DNA from: Granulibacter bethesdensis
Lineage (GTDB): Bacteria > Pseudomonadota > Alphaproteobacteria > Acetobacterales > Acetobacteraceae
Length of the DNA: 64,000 nucleotides
Assembly: GCF_001889525.1 (NCBI RefSeq)
Contig: NZ_CP018192.1
Coordinates: forward strand, 966,501-1,030,500
Reading direction: 5' to 3'
Under the pieces are notes generated by a model. That model had not been told where the DNA came from, ran no database searches, and worked only from the letters and a program-made list of their open reading frames with translations. Below, piece by piece: positions 35,734-43,615 of this stretch (its first letter is position 1; every line of letters starts with the position of its first letter). The position numbers and the translations under genes were made by a program.

Positions 35734-36285
35734 ATGGAACAGTCGGAACGTGCGTCGGTGATTGCCACGCTGGGCGAGGTGTTCAGGGAGCATGGCTATG
35801 AAGGGGCCAGTCTCAGTCTGATCACCGCGCGAACCGGCCTTGGAAAGGGCAGCCTCTATCATCTCTTCCCCGGCGGCAAGCGGGATATGGCGGAAGCTGT
35901 GCTGGCAGATGTGGCACGCTGGTTCGAGGAGCAGGTATTCCGTCCTCTACGGGAGCAGACCGATACGAAGGTAGCCATAACTGCCATGATCGAGGCCTGT
36001 ATTGCCTATTTCCGTGGTGGAGGCCGGGTCTGTCTGGTGGGGGCCTGGGCGTTGTCGGAAACGCGGGACAGGTTCAGAACGCAGATCATGACCTATTTCA
36101 GTGCGTGGCGCGATGCGCTGGCGGACGCCCTGATGCGGGGCGGCGTTGCTGAACATACGGCGCATAGGCGGGCAGAAGAAGTGGTGGCCCTGATTCAGGG
36201 TGCTCTTGTTGCTGCCCGTGCGCTGGATGATGCCGCGCTGTTTCCCCGTATGCTGCGTGATCTCTCTGCGTCTCTGGTCCGTTGA
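35734..36285 (+). CDS. TetR/AcrR-family transcriptional regulator
   Basis: A 183-residue dimeric repressor. The N-terminal helix-turn-helix covers about residues 8-50: FREHGYEGASLSLITARTGLGKGSLYHLFPGGKRDMAEAVL is the classic TetR pattern. The ligand-binding part is all-helical with a Cys in GRVCLVGAW near residue 92, which might sense electrophiles, though only by analogy. It is cotranscribed with the DUF1348 gene from a promoter overlapped by a perfect 18-bp palindrome, so it probably represses its own unit. It converges with the ArsR gene, 13 bases away. Confidence 0.92.
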   Translation: MEQSERASVIATLGEVFREHGYEGASLSLITARTGLGKGSLYHLFPGGKRDMAEAVLADVARWFEEQVFRPLREQTDTKVAITAMIEACIAYFRGGGRVCLVGAWALSETRDRFRTQIMTYFSAWRDALADALMRGGVAEHTAHRRAEEVVALIQGALVAARALDDAALFPRMLRDLSASLVR

Positions 36286-36298
36286 TAGGGGGAATGTC

Positions 36299-36691
36299 TC
36301 ATACAATCCGGGCGAAGATGGCTCCTCCGGATGCGGGCGCATACGCCGCGCGGGGGGATGCGGGGGCGGATGTCACGCTATCGGGTAGGGTTGCCTCGCC
36401 GAACAAGGTGAGGGCAGCGCGGACTCGTGCAGCACAGGTTTCGTCGGTCAGGCGATAGAAAACCTGTCTCGCCTCCCGCCTTGTGGAGACGATACCGGCC
36501 TGCCGCAGGGCGCTCAGCTGTTGGCTCAGCCCGGGCTGGACGATCGTGGTTGCGGCTTCGATCTCCCCGACATTGTGCTCCCCCTGCAGCAGCATCGACA
36601 GGATCAGCAGGCGTTGCGGCTGTGCATAAAGCCGCATCTGCCCGGCAGCGCGGGTGGCCTGTTCCGGGGTAAGGGTGAACCTGTCCATCAT
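36299..36691 (-). CDS. ArsR-family regulator, BigR/SqrR-like
   Basis: A 130-residue winged-helix repressor. MMDRFTLTPEQ and the recognition region LSQQLSALRQAGIVSTRREARQVFYRLTD near residues 55-82 resemble BigR/SqrR, the persulfide-sensing branch of ArsR. That branch senses with two Cys, one near 41 and one near 107. Here residue 86 (DETC) is the only Cys, so sensing would have to differ. The last 30 residues are Ala/Pro-rich. Its start overlaps the peroxiredoxin stop by four bases, so the two are coupled. The neighbours across the divergent region act on sulfide and persulfide, which supports a sulfur-responsive role. Confidence 0.82.
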   Translation of the reverse strand: MMDRFTLTPEQATRAAGQMRLYAQPQRLLILSMLLQGEHNVGEIEAATTIVQPGLSQQLSALRQAGIVSTRREARQVFYRLTDETCAARVRAALTLFGEATLPDSVTSAPASPRAAYAPASGGAIFARIV

Positions 36692-37377
36692 GGCACGGAG
36701 GACTGAAAACGGCAGAGCCAGCGATCCGTACTCTCCGCCATCTCGGCCTGCGTGACGGGGGCGGGCAGCAGCGTATCCTCACCGGGTTGCCAGCCTTCGG
36801 GGGTCAGGGTGCCGGTCCGGCTGGTCTCCTGCAAAGCAATCAATAGACGCAGCATTTCCTCGACCGAGCGTCCTACCTGCATCGGATAGTAGATCGCGGC
36901 GCGCAGCACGCCATGCGGATCAATGAAGAATGTGCCTCGGACAGCAGAAGAATCGGGTGCGGATGGATCGATCATGCCGTAGGCGCGACCGATCACCATG
37001 GAGGGGTCTTCGACAATCGGGAACGGAATGGTGATGCCGAACTGCGCCTTGATGGTACGAATCCAGGCAAGATGCGCATGCAGGCTATCAACGGACAGGC
37101 CCAGAAGATCGCACTGGCGTTCCGCAAATCGGTCGGCAGCGCGGGCGATGGCCATGAATTCACTGGTGCATACGGGCGTAAAATCGGCAGGATGGGAAAA
37201 GAAAATCAGCCATCGCCCACGATAATCAGCCAGTGAAACCTGCCCGTGAGTTGTGCGGGCACAAAAGCCCGGAACGATGTCACCCAATCGCGGGGGGCAG
37301 GCAGAGTTCGTCAGTTTTTCCTCGATCGGTGTCGAAGGGGAAACAAGGGATGTCATCCGGCCAGAGCTGTCTTTCAT
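36688..37377 (-). CDS. 1-Cys peroxiredoxin (Prx6/AhpC-TSA family)
   Basis: A 229-residue cytosolic peroxidase. The active-site motif HPADFTPVCTSEF contains peroxidatic Cys70, and the Prx6-type C-terminal domain follows with DPSMVIGRAYGMID and GTFFIDPHGVLRAAIYYPMQVGRS near 125-170. No resolving Cys in the usual 2-Cys position is evident. The first 25 residues are a poorly conserved extension; an ATG at residue 8 is a possible start. It is the first gene of a two-gene leftward unit with the ArsR regulator. It may remove peroxides or per- and polysulfides; the latter is inference from context. Confidence 0.9.
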   Translation of the reverse strand: MKDSSGRMTSLVSPSTPIEEKLTNSACPPRLGDIVPGFCARTTHGQVSLADYRGRWLIFFSHPADFTPVCTSEFMAIARAADRFAERQCDLLGLSVDSLHAHLAWIRTIKAQFGITIPFPIVEDPSMVIGRAYGMIDPSAPDSSAVRGTFFIDPHGVLRAAIYYPMQVGRSVEEMLRLLIALQETSRTGTLTPEGWQPGEDTLLPAPVTQAEMAESTDRWLCRFQSSVP

Positions 37378-37431
37378 GAACGGGATGACCTTTCATGCAC
37401 GTAGCAAACGAGAAAGGTCAATTTAAACTTT

Positions 37432-37450
37432 CATTCTTTCTGAAATAATG
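37432..37450. promoter_or_regulatory. Operator-like inverted repeat in the divergent sulfur-module region
   Basis: CATTCTTTC-T-GAAATAATG is a 19-bp inverted repeat with eight of nine arm positions matching. It is AT-rich and central in the 138-base interval between the peroxiredoxin/ArsR unit and the MBL/SQR/TauE unit. It is the best candidate binding site for the ArsR regulator. Confidence 0.6.
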
Positions 37451-37515
37451 TATGTTTGCTTCATATCAATGCGGAGGCGCTGTCAGATGCTGCCTGACCA
37501 CAGGATGCCGATGCC

Positions 37516-38475
37516 GTGACGGAGATTTCTTGTCCCTCTATGCCGACAGCCCCGCCGGACCCGGTGATTGGGGCTGCATGCAGGCAGATTGCGCAGTCCG
37601 TCCAGGATGGGCTGTGCCCTGTGGTACAAAGTTTTTTCGATCCGCAAACGCATACTGTCAGCCATGTGGCGTTCGATCCTGACAGCAAGCAGGCCGCCGT
37701 CATCGACAGCGTGCTGGATTATGATGCAGCGTCAGGGCGCACCTCCACCGGCCATGCCGCCATGATTGTGGAGTGGGTCCGGCAGAACGGGCTGAGTGTG
37801 CAGTGGTTGATCGAAACCCATGTGCATGCCGATCACCTTTCGGCAGCGCCATGGGTGCACGGACAGCTTGGCGGTACGCTGATGATTGGCGAGCATATCC
37901 AGAGGGTGCAGAACACGTTCGGCGATATTTTCAATGAAGGCGACAGCTTCGCACGTGACGGATCGCAATTCGGTCGTTTGATCAGCGATGGCGAAGGCTT
38001 TGCGCTGGGTTGCATTCCCGCCATGGCGCTCCATGTGCCGGGGCATACGCCGGCGGATATGGCGTTCATCATCGGCAATACCGTCTTTATTGGCGATACG
38101 CTGTTCATGCCGGATTATGGAACGGCACGGGCGGATTTTCCGGGTGGCGATGCGCGGACGCTCTACCGTTCCATCCGCCGTCTGCTTTCCCTGCCGGCAG
38201 AGTCACGCCTGTTCCTGTGCCACGACTACAAGCCGCCAGATCGGGACCACTTCGCCTGGGAAACGACGGTGGCCGCGCAGCGGGCGCATAATATCCATGT
38301 CCATGATGGCGTTGATGAAGAAAGTTTCGTCGCCATGAGGGAAGCCCGGGATGCGACGCTTGATTTGCCGGATCTCATTATTCCCTCTGTGCAAGTGAAT
38401 ATGCGGGGTGGACGTCTGCCCGAGCCGGAAAAGAATGGGGTTCGCTACCTGAAAGTGCCGGTGAATCTGCTGTAA
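37516..38475 (+). CDS. MBL-fold hydrolase, persulfide dioxygenase/Blh-like
   Basis: A 319-residue metallo-beta-lactamase-fold protein. THVHADH at residues 101-107 is the metal motif, with the later His in HVPGHTPADMAF near 176 and Asp in FIGDTLFMPDYGTARADFPGGD near 196. In ETHE1-type persulfide dioxygenases and Blh, the same TARxDFPGGD sequence follows, which argues for a mononuclear iron enzyme oxidising glutathione persulfide to sulfite. The start is a GTG at 37516 or an ATG at 37540. It is followed 64 bases later by the DUF442-SQR fusion, so it should use the persulfide that SQR makes. Confidence 0.88.
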   Translation: MTEISCPSMPTAPPDPVIGAACRQIAQSVQDGLCPVVQSFFDPQTHTVSHVAFDPDSKQAAVIDSVLDYDAASGRTSTGHAAMIVEWVRQNGLSVQWLIETHVHADHLSAAPWVHGQLGGTLMIGEHIQRVQNTFGDIFNEGDSFARDGSQFGRLISDGEGFALGCIPAMALHVPGHTPADMAFIIGNTVFIGDTLFMPDYGTARADFPGGDARTLYRSIRRLLSLPAESRLFLCHDYKPPDRDHFAWETTVAAQRAHNIHVHDGVDEESFVAMREARDATLDLPDLIIPSVQVNMRGGRLPEPEKNGVRYLKVPVNLL

Positions 38476-38539
38476 TGGCCGATCTGGCGAATCACTGAGT
38501 GTTTGTCTTCAGAAGTCTGTATCAGCAGGAAATGGCGCG

Positions 38540-40192
38540 ATGTCCTTCCACAAAATCACTTCCAGTTTCTCGGCCGGTCCGCAACTGACGGAAGAGGCTG
38601 TGGCAAAGGCCGCGGCCGAAGGATATCGCAGCATTTTCTGTATGCGCCCGGATGAGGAGGAAGCCGGCCAGCCTTCATCCACCCAGATCGCCGAAGCCGC
38701 TGCGCGCCATGGATTGGAGTTCGCCTCTTTCCCGGTGGCCGCAGGGCAGGTAGCAGACAGTGCGACGGTGGCCAGAATGGCGGAAGCGTTCGGAAGGATG
38801 CCTCATCCCGTTCTAGGATATTGCCGCACCGGACAACGTGCGGTTTCGATCTGGGCCCTGTCGCAGTCGGGTATTCTGGACCCTGACGAAATCGTTGCGT
38901 TGGCGCAGAGCGGAGGTTTCAACGTCGAACCACTTCGCCCCCAGCTTTTGCCGCTTGCACCTGTCGGTGGACGAAAAACCTTCAGCGTGGTGATTGTCGG
39001 AGGAGGCGCCGCCGGGATTTCGGTTGCAGCCAGTTTGCTGAAGCGTCAGAAAAATCTGTCTGTCGTCATTATTGATGGCGCCACCGAGCATTATTACCAA
39101 CCTGGCTGGACGATGGTCGGCGCCGGTGTTTTCAGTGCCGATTTTACCCGCCGTTCCGAAGCATCGGTGATCCCGGCGGGGGCGCAATGGCTGCGCTCTT
39201 TCGTGCGTTCTTTTTCGCCTGCCAGTAACGAGGTTGTTCTGGTGGATGGTATGGTGGTTGAATACAGCGTGCTGATCGTCGCCGCAGGAATCAAGCTTGA
39301 CTGGGATGCCATTCCTGGCCTGAGGGAAACGCTCGGAAAAAACGGGGTCACCTCCAACTACCGTTATGATTTGGCACCCTATACCTATTGTCTGGCAAAA
39401 GAATTGCGTGGTGGCCGTGCACTCTTTACCCAGCCGCCAATGCCGATCAAATGTGCTGGTGCGCCGCAGAAAGCAATGTATCTATCCTGCGATATCTGGC
39501 AGAGCGCCGGTGTGCTCCGTAACATCAATGTCCAGTTCCACAATGCGGGCGGCGTTCTGTTCGGCGTGGCGGCCTATGTGCCGGCACTGATGAAATATGT
39601 CGAACGCTACGGCATTTCTCTTCAGTTCGGATCAAAGCTGGTGGCCGTTGATGGTCCAGCCCGCACCGCAACGTTCGAGAAAGATGGCGAGCGTATCGAA
39701 CAGAGTTTTGATATGCTGCATGTCGTGCCGCCACAGGTTGCGCCTGATGTCATCGCTCATAGCGAACTGGCTGGAAAAGATGGTTTCGTGGAGGTCGACC
39801 CGGCCACCATGCGTCATGTGCGCTTTTCGAATATCTATGCGCTGGGCGATGTCGCCGGTACGTCCAATGCGAAAACCGCAGCTGCTGCGCGCAAACAGGC
39901 ACCGGTCGTGGCAGGCAACGTGCTGGCGACGCTGCATGATAAGGAACCGGATTATGTTTATGACGGCTATGGTTCCTGCCCGCTGACTGTTGAGCGTGGC
40001 CGGATCGTACTGGCGGAATTCGGCTATGGGGGCAAGCTGCTGCCCACATTCCCGAAATGGCTGCTGGATGGGTTGCGTCCAACACGGACGGCATGGATTC
40101 TGAAAGCTCGTGTTCTGCCTTCACTCTACTGGAACGGTATGCTGAAGGGCAAAGAGATTTTTGCCAAACCCACGAAGCGTAGCGACGTCTGA
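38540..40192 (+). CDS. DUF442 sulfurtransferase-like domain fused to sulfide:quinone oxidoreductase
   Basis: A 550-residue two-domain protein. Residues 1 to about 125 are a DUF442/Blh domain with the phosphatase- or rhodanese-like loop YCRTGQRA (Cys95, Arg100). The rest is a type II sulfide:quinone oxidoreductase-like flavoprotein: FAD motif VIVGGGAAGIS at 151-161 and the redox Cys in PPMPIKCAGAPQKAMYL (Cys305). A second Cys follows at 317 and another in GYGSCPLTV at 480. The GDC seen in mitochondrial SQR is GDV here (Val438). SQR oxidises sulfide to persulfide at the membrane and passes electrons to quinone. The fused domain may move the sulfane sulfur onward. Confidence 0.85.
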   Translation: MSFHKITSSFSAGPQLTEEAVAKAAAEGYRSIFCMRPDEEEAGQPSSTQIAEAAARHGLEFASFPVAAGQVADSATVARMAEAFGRMPHPVLGYCRTGQRAVSIWALSQSGILDPDEIVALAQSGGFNVEPLRPQLLPLAPVGGRKTFSVVIVGGGAAGISVAASLLKRQKNLSVVIIDGATEHYYQPGWTMVGAGVFSADFTRRSEASVIPAGAQWLRSFVRSFSPASNEVVLVDGMVVEYSVLIVAAGIKLDWDAIPGLRETLGKNGVTSNYRYDLAPYTYCLAKELRGGRALFTQPPMPIKCAGAPQKAMYLSCDIWQSAGVLRNINVQFHNAGGVLFGVAAYVPALMKYVERYGISLQFGSKLVAVDGPARTATFEKDGERIEQSFDMLHVVPPQVAPDVIAHSELAGKDGFVEVDPATMRHVRFSNIYALGDVAGTSNAKTAAAARKQAPVVAGNVLATLHDKEPDYVYDGYGSCPLTVERGRIVLAEFGYGGKLLPTFPKWLLDGLRPTRTAWILKARVLPSLYWNGMLKGKEIFAKPTKRSDV

Positions 40193-40234
40193 TTTTGTGG
40201 ACACAAGCCTGATCGCGTACAGCGGGAGGATCGG

Positions 40235-41011
40235 ATGATCCTGAGCACCACACAATATCTGCTCGGTGTGATCTCCGGCAGTCTGGTCGGGCTGACACTT
40301 GGTGTGGTGGGAGGGGGCGGCTCGATACTGGCTGTCCCGCTGATGGTATATCTGGTGGGGGTGCCGTCGCCGCATATGGCGATTGGCACCAGTGCTCTTG
40401 CTGTTGCAGCCAATGCTTTTTCAGGATTGATCGGCCATGCGCGCGCGCATACCGTGAAGTGGCGCTGTGGTGGCATGTATGCGGCTTCGGGCATTCTGGG
40501 GGCGCTGGGTGGATCTGTTCTTGGTAAAATGATGAACGGACAGAAATTATTGTTTCTGTTCGCCATGCTGATGATTGTCATTGCCGTACAGATGCTCAGG
40601 GGCCGCAAGCGGGAAGGTAATCCGGGAGCGGAGTGCAACCGCGAAAAAGCTCCTAAAGTACTTGCATACGGATTGGGAACCGGCCTGTTTTCCGGCTTTT
40701 TCGGGATCGGCGGTGGCTTTCTGATAGTGCCCGGCCTTGTGGCCTCTACCGGCATGCCGCTGTTGAATGCGGTGGGATCATCGCTGGTTGCGGTTACGGC
40801 TTTCGGGCTGACGACAGCGGCAAGTTATGCGTTCAGCGGGCTGGTGGATTGGCCGCTGGCTATTATGTTCATTCTTGGTGGTATTGCAGGATCCATGGTC
40901 GGGATTGCAGTCAGCCGCTATCTCGCCGGGTGCAGTGGCATGCTGGGAACAGTGTTTGCCGGGCTGATTTTCGTTGTTGCCGCTTATATGCTCTGGAAAA
41001 CGCTTACCTGA
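40235..41011 (+). CDS. TauE/SafE-family sulfite/anion exporter
   Basis: A 258-residue inner-membrane protein of the TauE/SafE family with about eight hydrophobic segments in two repeats. GLTLGVVGGGGSILAVPLMVYLVG at residues 20-43 and GLFSGFFGIGGGFLIVPGLV near 150-170 are the paired family motifs. Members export sulfite, sulfoacetate or related anions. Being third in this unit, it most likely exports sulfite or thiosulfate formed by the upstream enzymes; this is inferred from context. It begins 42 bases after the SQR fusion. Confidence 0.9.
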   Translation: MILSTTQYLLGVISGSLVGLTLGVVGGGGSILAVPLMVYLVGVPSPHMAIGTSALAVAANAFSGLIGHARAHTVKWRCGGMYAASGILGALGGSVLGKMMNGQKLLFLFAMLMIVIAVQMLRGRKREGNPGAECNREKAPKVLAYGLGTGLFSGFFGIGGGFLIVPGLVASTGMPLLNAVGSSLVAVTAFGLTTAASYAFSGLVDWPLAIMFILGGIAGSMVGIAVSRYLAGCSGMLGTVFAGLIFVVAAYMLWKTLT

Positions 41012-41097
41012 TTGTGATGTGTCGCGTGGGTGACACAACGTAGGTGTCATCCTAGGATTCCGACAACCGGTTTTAAAAACGGTACGGAGCAGGACTC

Positions 41098-42768
41098 ATG
41101 ACAGGAACCCCCATTCTGGTCGGCGCTGGTGAGCACGAAGCACGTCTGCTGCCCGGTTTTGCCAACCGGCATGGCCTGATTGCAGGGGCAACCGGCACCG
41201 GCAAGACCATCACTCTTCAGGTGTTGGCGGAATCCCTGTCCGCCGCCGGGGTGCCGGTCTTGTGTGCAGATGTGAAAGGTGATCTCGCGGGGTTGTCGCA
41301 GCCCGGCGCCCCCAATCCGAAACTGGAACAGCGCGCATCCCGGCTGGGGGTTCATGATTACAGCTATCGTGCCGCGCCTGTCGTATTCTGGGACGTATTC
41401 GGGGTTTCCGGCCACAAGGTACGGGCCACAGTGGCGGAGATGGGGCCGATCCTGCTTTCACGCATGCTGGAGCTGAATGACACACAGGAAGGTGTTCTCT
41501 CCATCGCCTTTGCGGTGGCGGACGACGAAGGCCTCCTGCTGCTTGATTACAAGGATTTGCGGGCTGTTCTCTCCCACGTGGCCGACCGTGCTGGGGAGCT
41601 TGGCACAGAATACGGCAATGTCAGCAAGGCCACGATCGGTACGATTCAGCGCCGCTTGCTGAGACTGGAACAGGAAGGCGGAGAAGCCTTTTTCGGTGAA
41701 CCGGCACTGGAATTGGCTGATTTACTGCTGATCACGCCGGATGGACGAGGGGCAGTGAACATCCTGGCGGCGGATCGACTGATCTATAGTCCGCGCCTGT
41801 ATGCGACTGTGCTGCTCTGGCTGCTGTCCACTTTATACGAGACCTTGCCGGAAGTGGGTGATCTGGAGCGCCCCAAACTGGTGTTTTTCTTCGATGAGGC
41901 ACATTTGCTGTTTGATGATGCTCCCAAGGCGCTGGTGGACAAGGTGACGCAGGTTGCGCGTCTGATCCGCTCCAAGGGGGTCGGAGTTTATTTCGTGACA
42001 CAAAATCCGCTGGATATTCCTGCCTCTGTGCTGGGACAGCTCGGTAATCGTGTGCAGCATGCGCTGCGTGCTTTTACACCAGCGGACCAGAAAGCAGTCC
42101 GGGCGGCGGCGGACACATTCCGCCAGAATCCGAGGCTGAATACCGCGGAGGCGATCGGATCGCTTGCAGTCGGTGAAGCGCTGGTTTCTTTCCTTGATGA
42201 GAGCGGATCACCCTCTGTCGTGCAGAAGGTTCAGATCGTGCCGCCCCGCTCCCGTATAGGGGCGATTACGGCGGAGGAACGGGCAGAGATTATCCGCCAA
42301 AGTCCAGTTGGTACGAAATACGATGCATCCATTGACCGGATCAGCGCTTATGAGCGCCTTTCCGGGCGCGCGACTTCCGGCCAGCAAGAGACCGCTCCTG
42401 TTTCTCCTGCGCCGGTCGAGCCGGGCAGTGACCCTTGGGGCACGGCGATGGGACCGGCACCTTTGCCGCCATCATCCGGGCAGGGATCAGTCTGGAACAG
42501 CAATGGCTGGCAGGGTGGGCTGGCCGATTCAGCCCCTTATCCTCCGCACGAGCCGGTTTCCCGCGCCGCCCCGCGTGAAGCCCGGACCCCGTCCCGGAAC
42601 GAGGAAGGCGGCGGGTGGCTCGGCGATGTGCTCGGCAGCCATGGTGGGCGTCAGGGGCTGGGCGAGGCATTTGCCAAATCCGTCATCCGCAGCCTGGGCA
42701 GTCAGGTCGGTACCAAAGTCGGTGGCGAAGTTCTGCGTGGTATTCTCGGATCCATCCTGAAACGCTGA
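41098..42768 (+). CDS. HerA-like P-loop ATPase (DUF853/YjgR family)
   Basis: A 556-residue NTPase of the HerA/FtsK-related DUF853 family. Walker A GATGTGKT is at residues 30-37 and Walker B LVFFFDEAHLLF near 261-272; a Gln/Arg-rich sensor region with GVYFVTQNP near 300 follows. The first 380 residues form the ATPase core. The C-terminal 170 residues are Pro/Ser-rich and probably disordered, ending in a Gly-rich amphipathic segment (GTKVGGEVLRGILGSIL). Function in bacteria is not established; related proteins pump DNA or unfold substrates. No nuclease partner such as NurA is adjacent, so a defence role has no support here. Confidence 0.9.
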   Translation: MTGTPILVGAGEHEARLLPGFANRHGLIAGATGTGKTITLQVLAESLSAAGVPVLCADVKGDLAGLSQPGAPNPKLEQRASRLGVHDYSYRAAPVVFWDVFGVSGHKVRATVAEMGPILLSRMLELNDTQEGVLSIAFAVADDEGLLLLDYKDLRAVLSHVADRAGELGTEYGNVSKATIGTIQRRLLRLEQEGGEAFFGEPALELADLLLITPDGRGAVNILAADRLIYSPRLYATVLLWLLSTLYETLPEVGDLERPKLVFFFDEAHLLFDDAPKALVDKVTQVARLIRSKGVGVYFVTQNPLDIPASVLGQLGNRVQHALRAFTPADQKAVRAAADTFRQNPRLNTAEAIGSLAVGEALVSFLDESGSPSVVQKVQIVPPRSRIGAITAEERAEIIRQSPVGTKYDASIDRISAYERLSGRATSGQQETAPVSPAPVEPGSDPWGTAMGPAPLPPSSGQGSVWNSNGWQGGLADSAPYPPHEPVSRAAPREARTPSRNEEGGGWLGDVLGSHGGRQGLGEAFAKSVIRSLGSQVGTKVGGEVLRGILGSILKR

Positions 42769-42781
42769 ACCGCCACGCCAC

Positions 42782-43582
42782 TCAGCGCACCGGCGTATCC
42801 CCGAGCATACGGGCTATATGCGGCTCCATTGCCTGCGCCATGGCCGCTTGTGTGGCTGCATCCGGGTGAAGAGGCGGCTCGGGCGGTGTCAGATGGATGT
42901 CCAGAAAGCGGGTGCGATCCACCTTTCCCCCGCTCATGAACAGGGCGCGGAGATCGAGAAAGGTTACACGCTGGTCATAGCGACCAGGCAGGGCACGGTT
43001 GAGGGCTACGGTTTGCGCGTCGACCCATTCATTGCGAATGGAGGGCAGCACACCCAGCAGCAGAATCTGCATCTTCGGCAGGTGGCGATGGAGGGACTCT
43101 ATGATGGCGTCGATCCCTTGCAGGGTCGGTTCGGCAGGCCAGCGGAGCTTGCCGAAATTATTGGCGCCGATCAGCACGACGGCGGCCCGGGGATTGATCC
43201 CGCTGGCTTCCCCGTTTTCGATTCGCCACAGCAGGTGTGCGGTGGTATCACCTTTGTAGCCCAGATTGATGGCGTGGCGATGGCCGTAATAGCGGTTCCA
43301 GACCGGGGCGAAATTCTGCCAGGGTTCGGGGCCGATTTTCTCCCAGTTCTGGGTGATGCTGTCGCCGTAGAACACTAGATCGACCGGCTTCTGACGCAGT
43401 TCGCGTTGTTTTTCTTCCCAGCGATGTTTCCACCAGGGCAGATCAAGGCGTGAAAGCGGGGTTGCTGCCAGCGGTTTGCCGTTATGGGCCTGGCCCAGGC
43501 GAGGCGGCAGCGACATGGCCAGACCGGAGCCAAGGGCTGCAGACAGCATCGTACGCCTTGTCCATGCAGAAGAAGCGTTCAT
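42782..43582 (-). CDS. Exported SGNH/GDSL-family esterase or acetylhydrolase
   Basis: A 266-residue SGNH-fold hydrolase. The N-terminus WTRRTMLSAALGSGLAMS carries a twin-arginine-like motif and a hydrophobic stretch, so export, perhaps folded, is likely. Block I is YGDSITQNW with nucleophile Ser75. Gly in NLGYKGDTT near 108 and Asn in VVLIGANNFG near 139 provide the oxyanion hole. The catalytic Asp/His pair is probably in HLTPPEPPLHPDA near the C-terminus. It resembles the PAF-acetylhydrolase-like group acting on acetylated sugars or lipids. It is convergent with the HerA-like gene, 13 bases away. Confidence 0.85.
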   Translation of the reverse strand: MNASSAWTRRTMLSAALGSGLAMSLPPRLGQAHNGKPLAATPLSRLDLPWWKHRWEEKQRELRQKPVDLVFYGDSITQNWEKIGPEPWQNFAPVWNRYYGHRHAINLGYKGDTTAHLLWRIENGEASGINPRAAVVLIGANNFGKLRWPAEPTLQGIDAIIESLHRHLPKMQILLLGVLPSIRNEWVDAQTVALNRALPGRYDQRVTFLDLRALFMSGGKVDRTRFLDIHLTPPEPPLHPDAATQAAMAQAMEPHIARMLGDTPVR

Positions 43583-43615
43583 CTGAAACGTCCTTGTCTG
43601 GGATTCGGTCTTGTG

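Noticed and set aside
41098-42768. HerA-like ATPase as part of a defence system
   Set aside because: No nuclease, Sir2 or other effector is adjacent, and the DUF853 family is a widespread housekeeping group.
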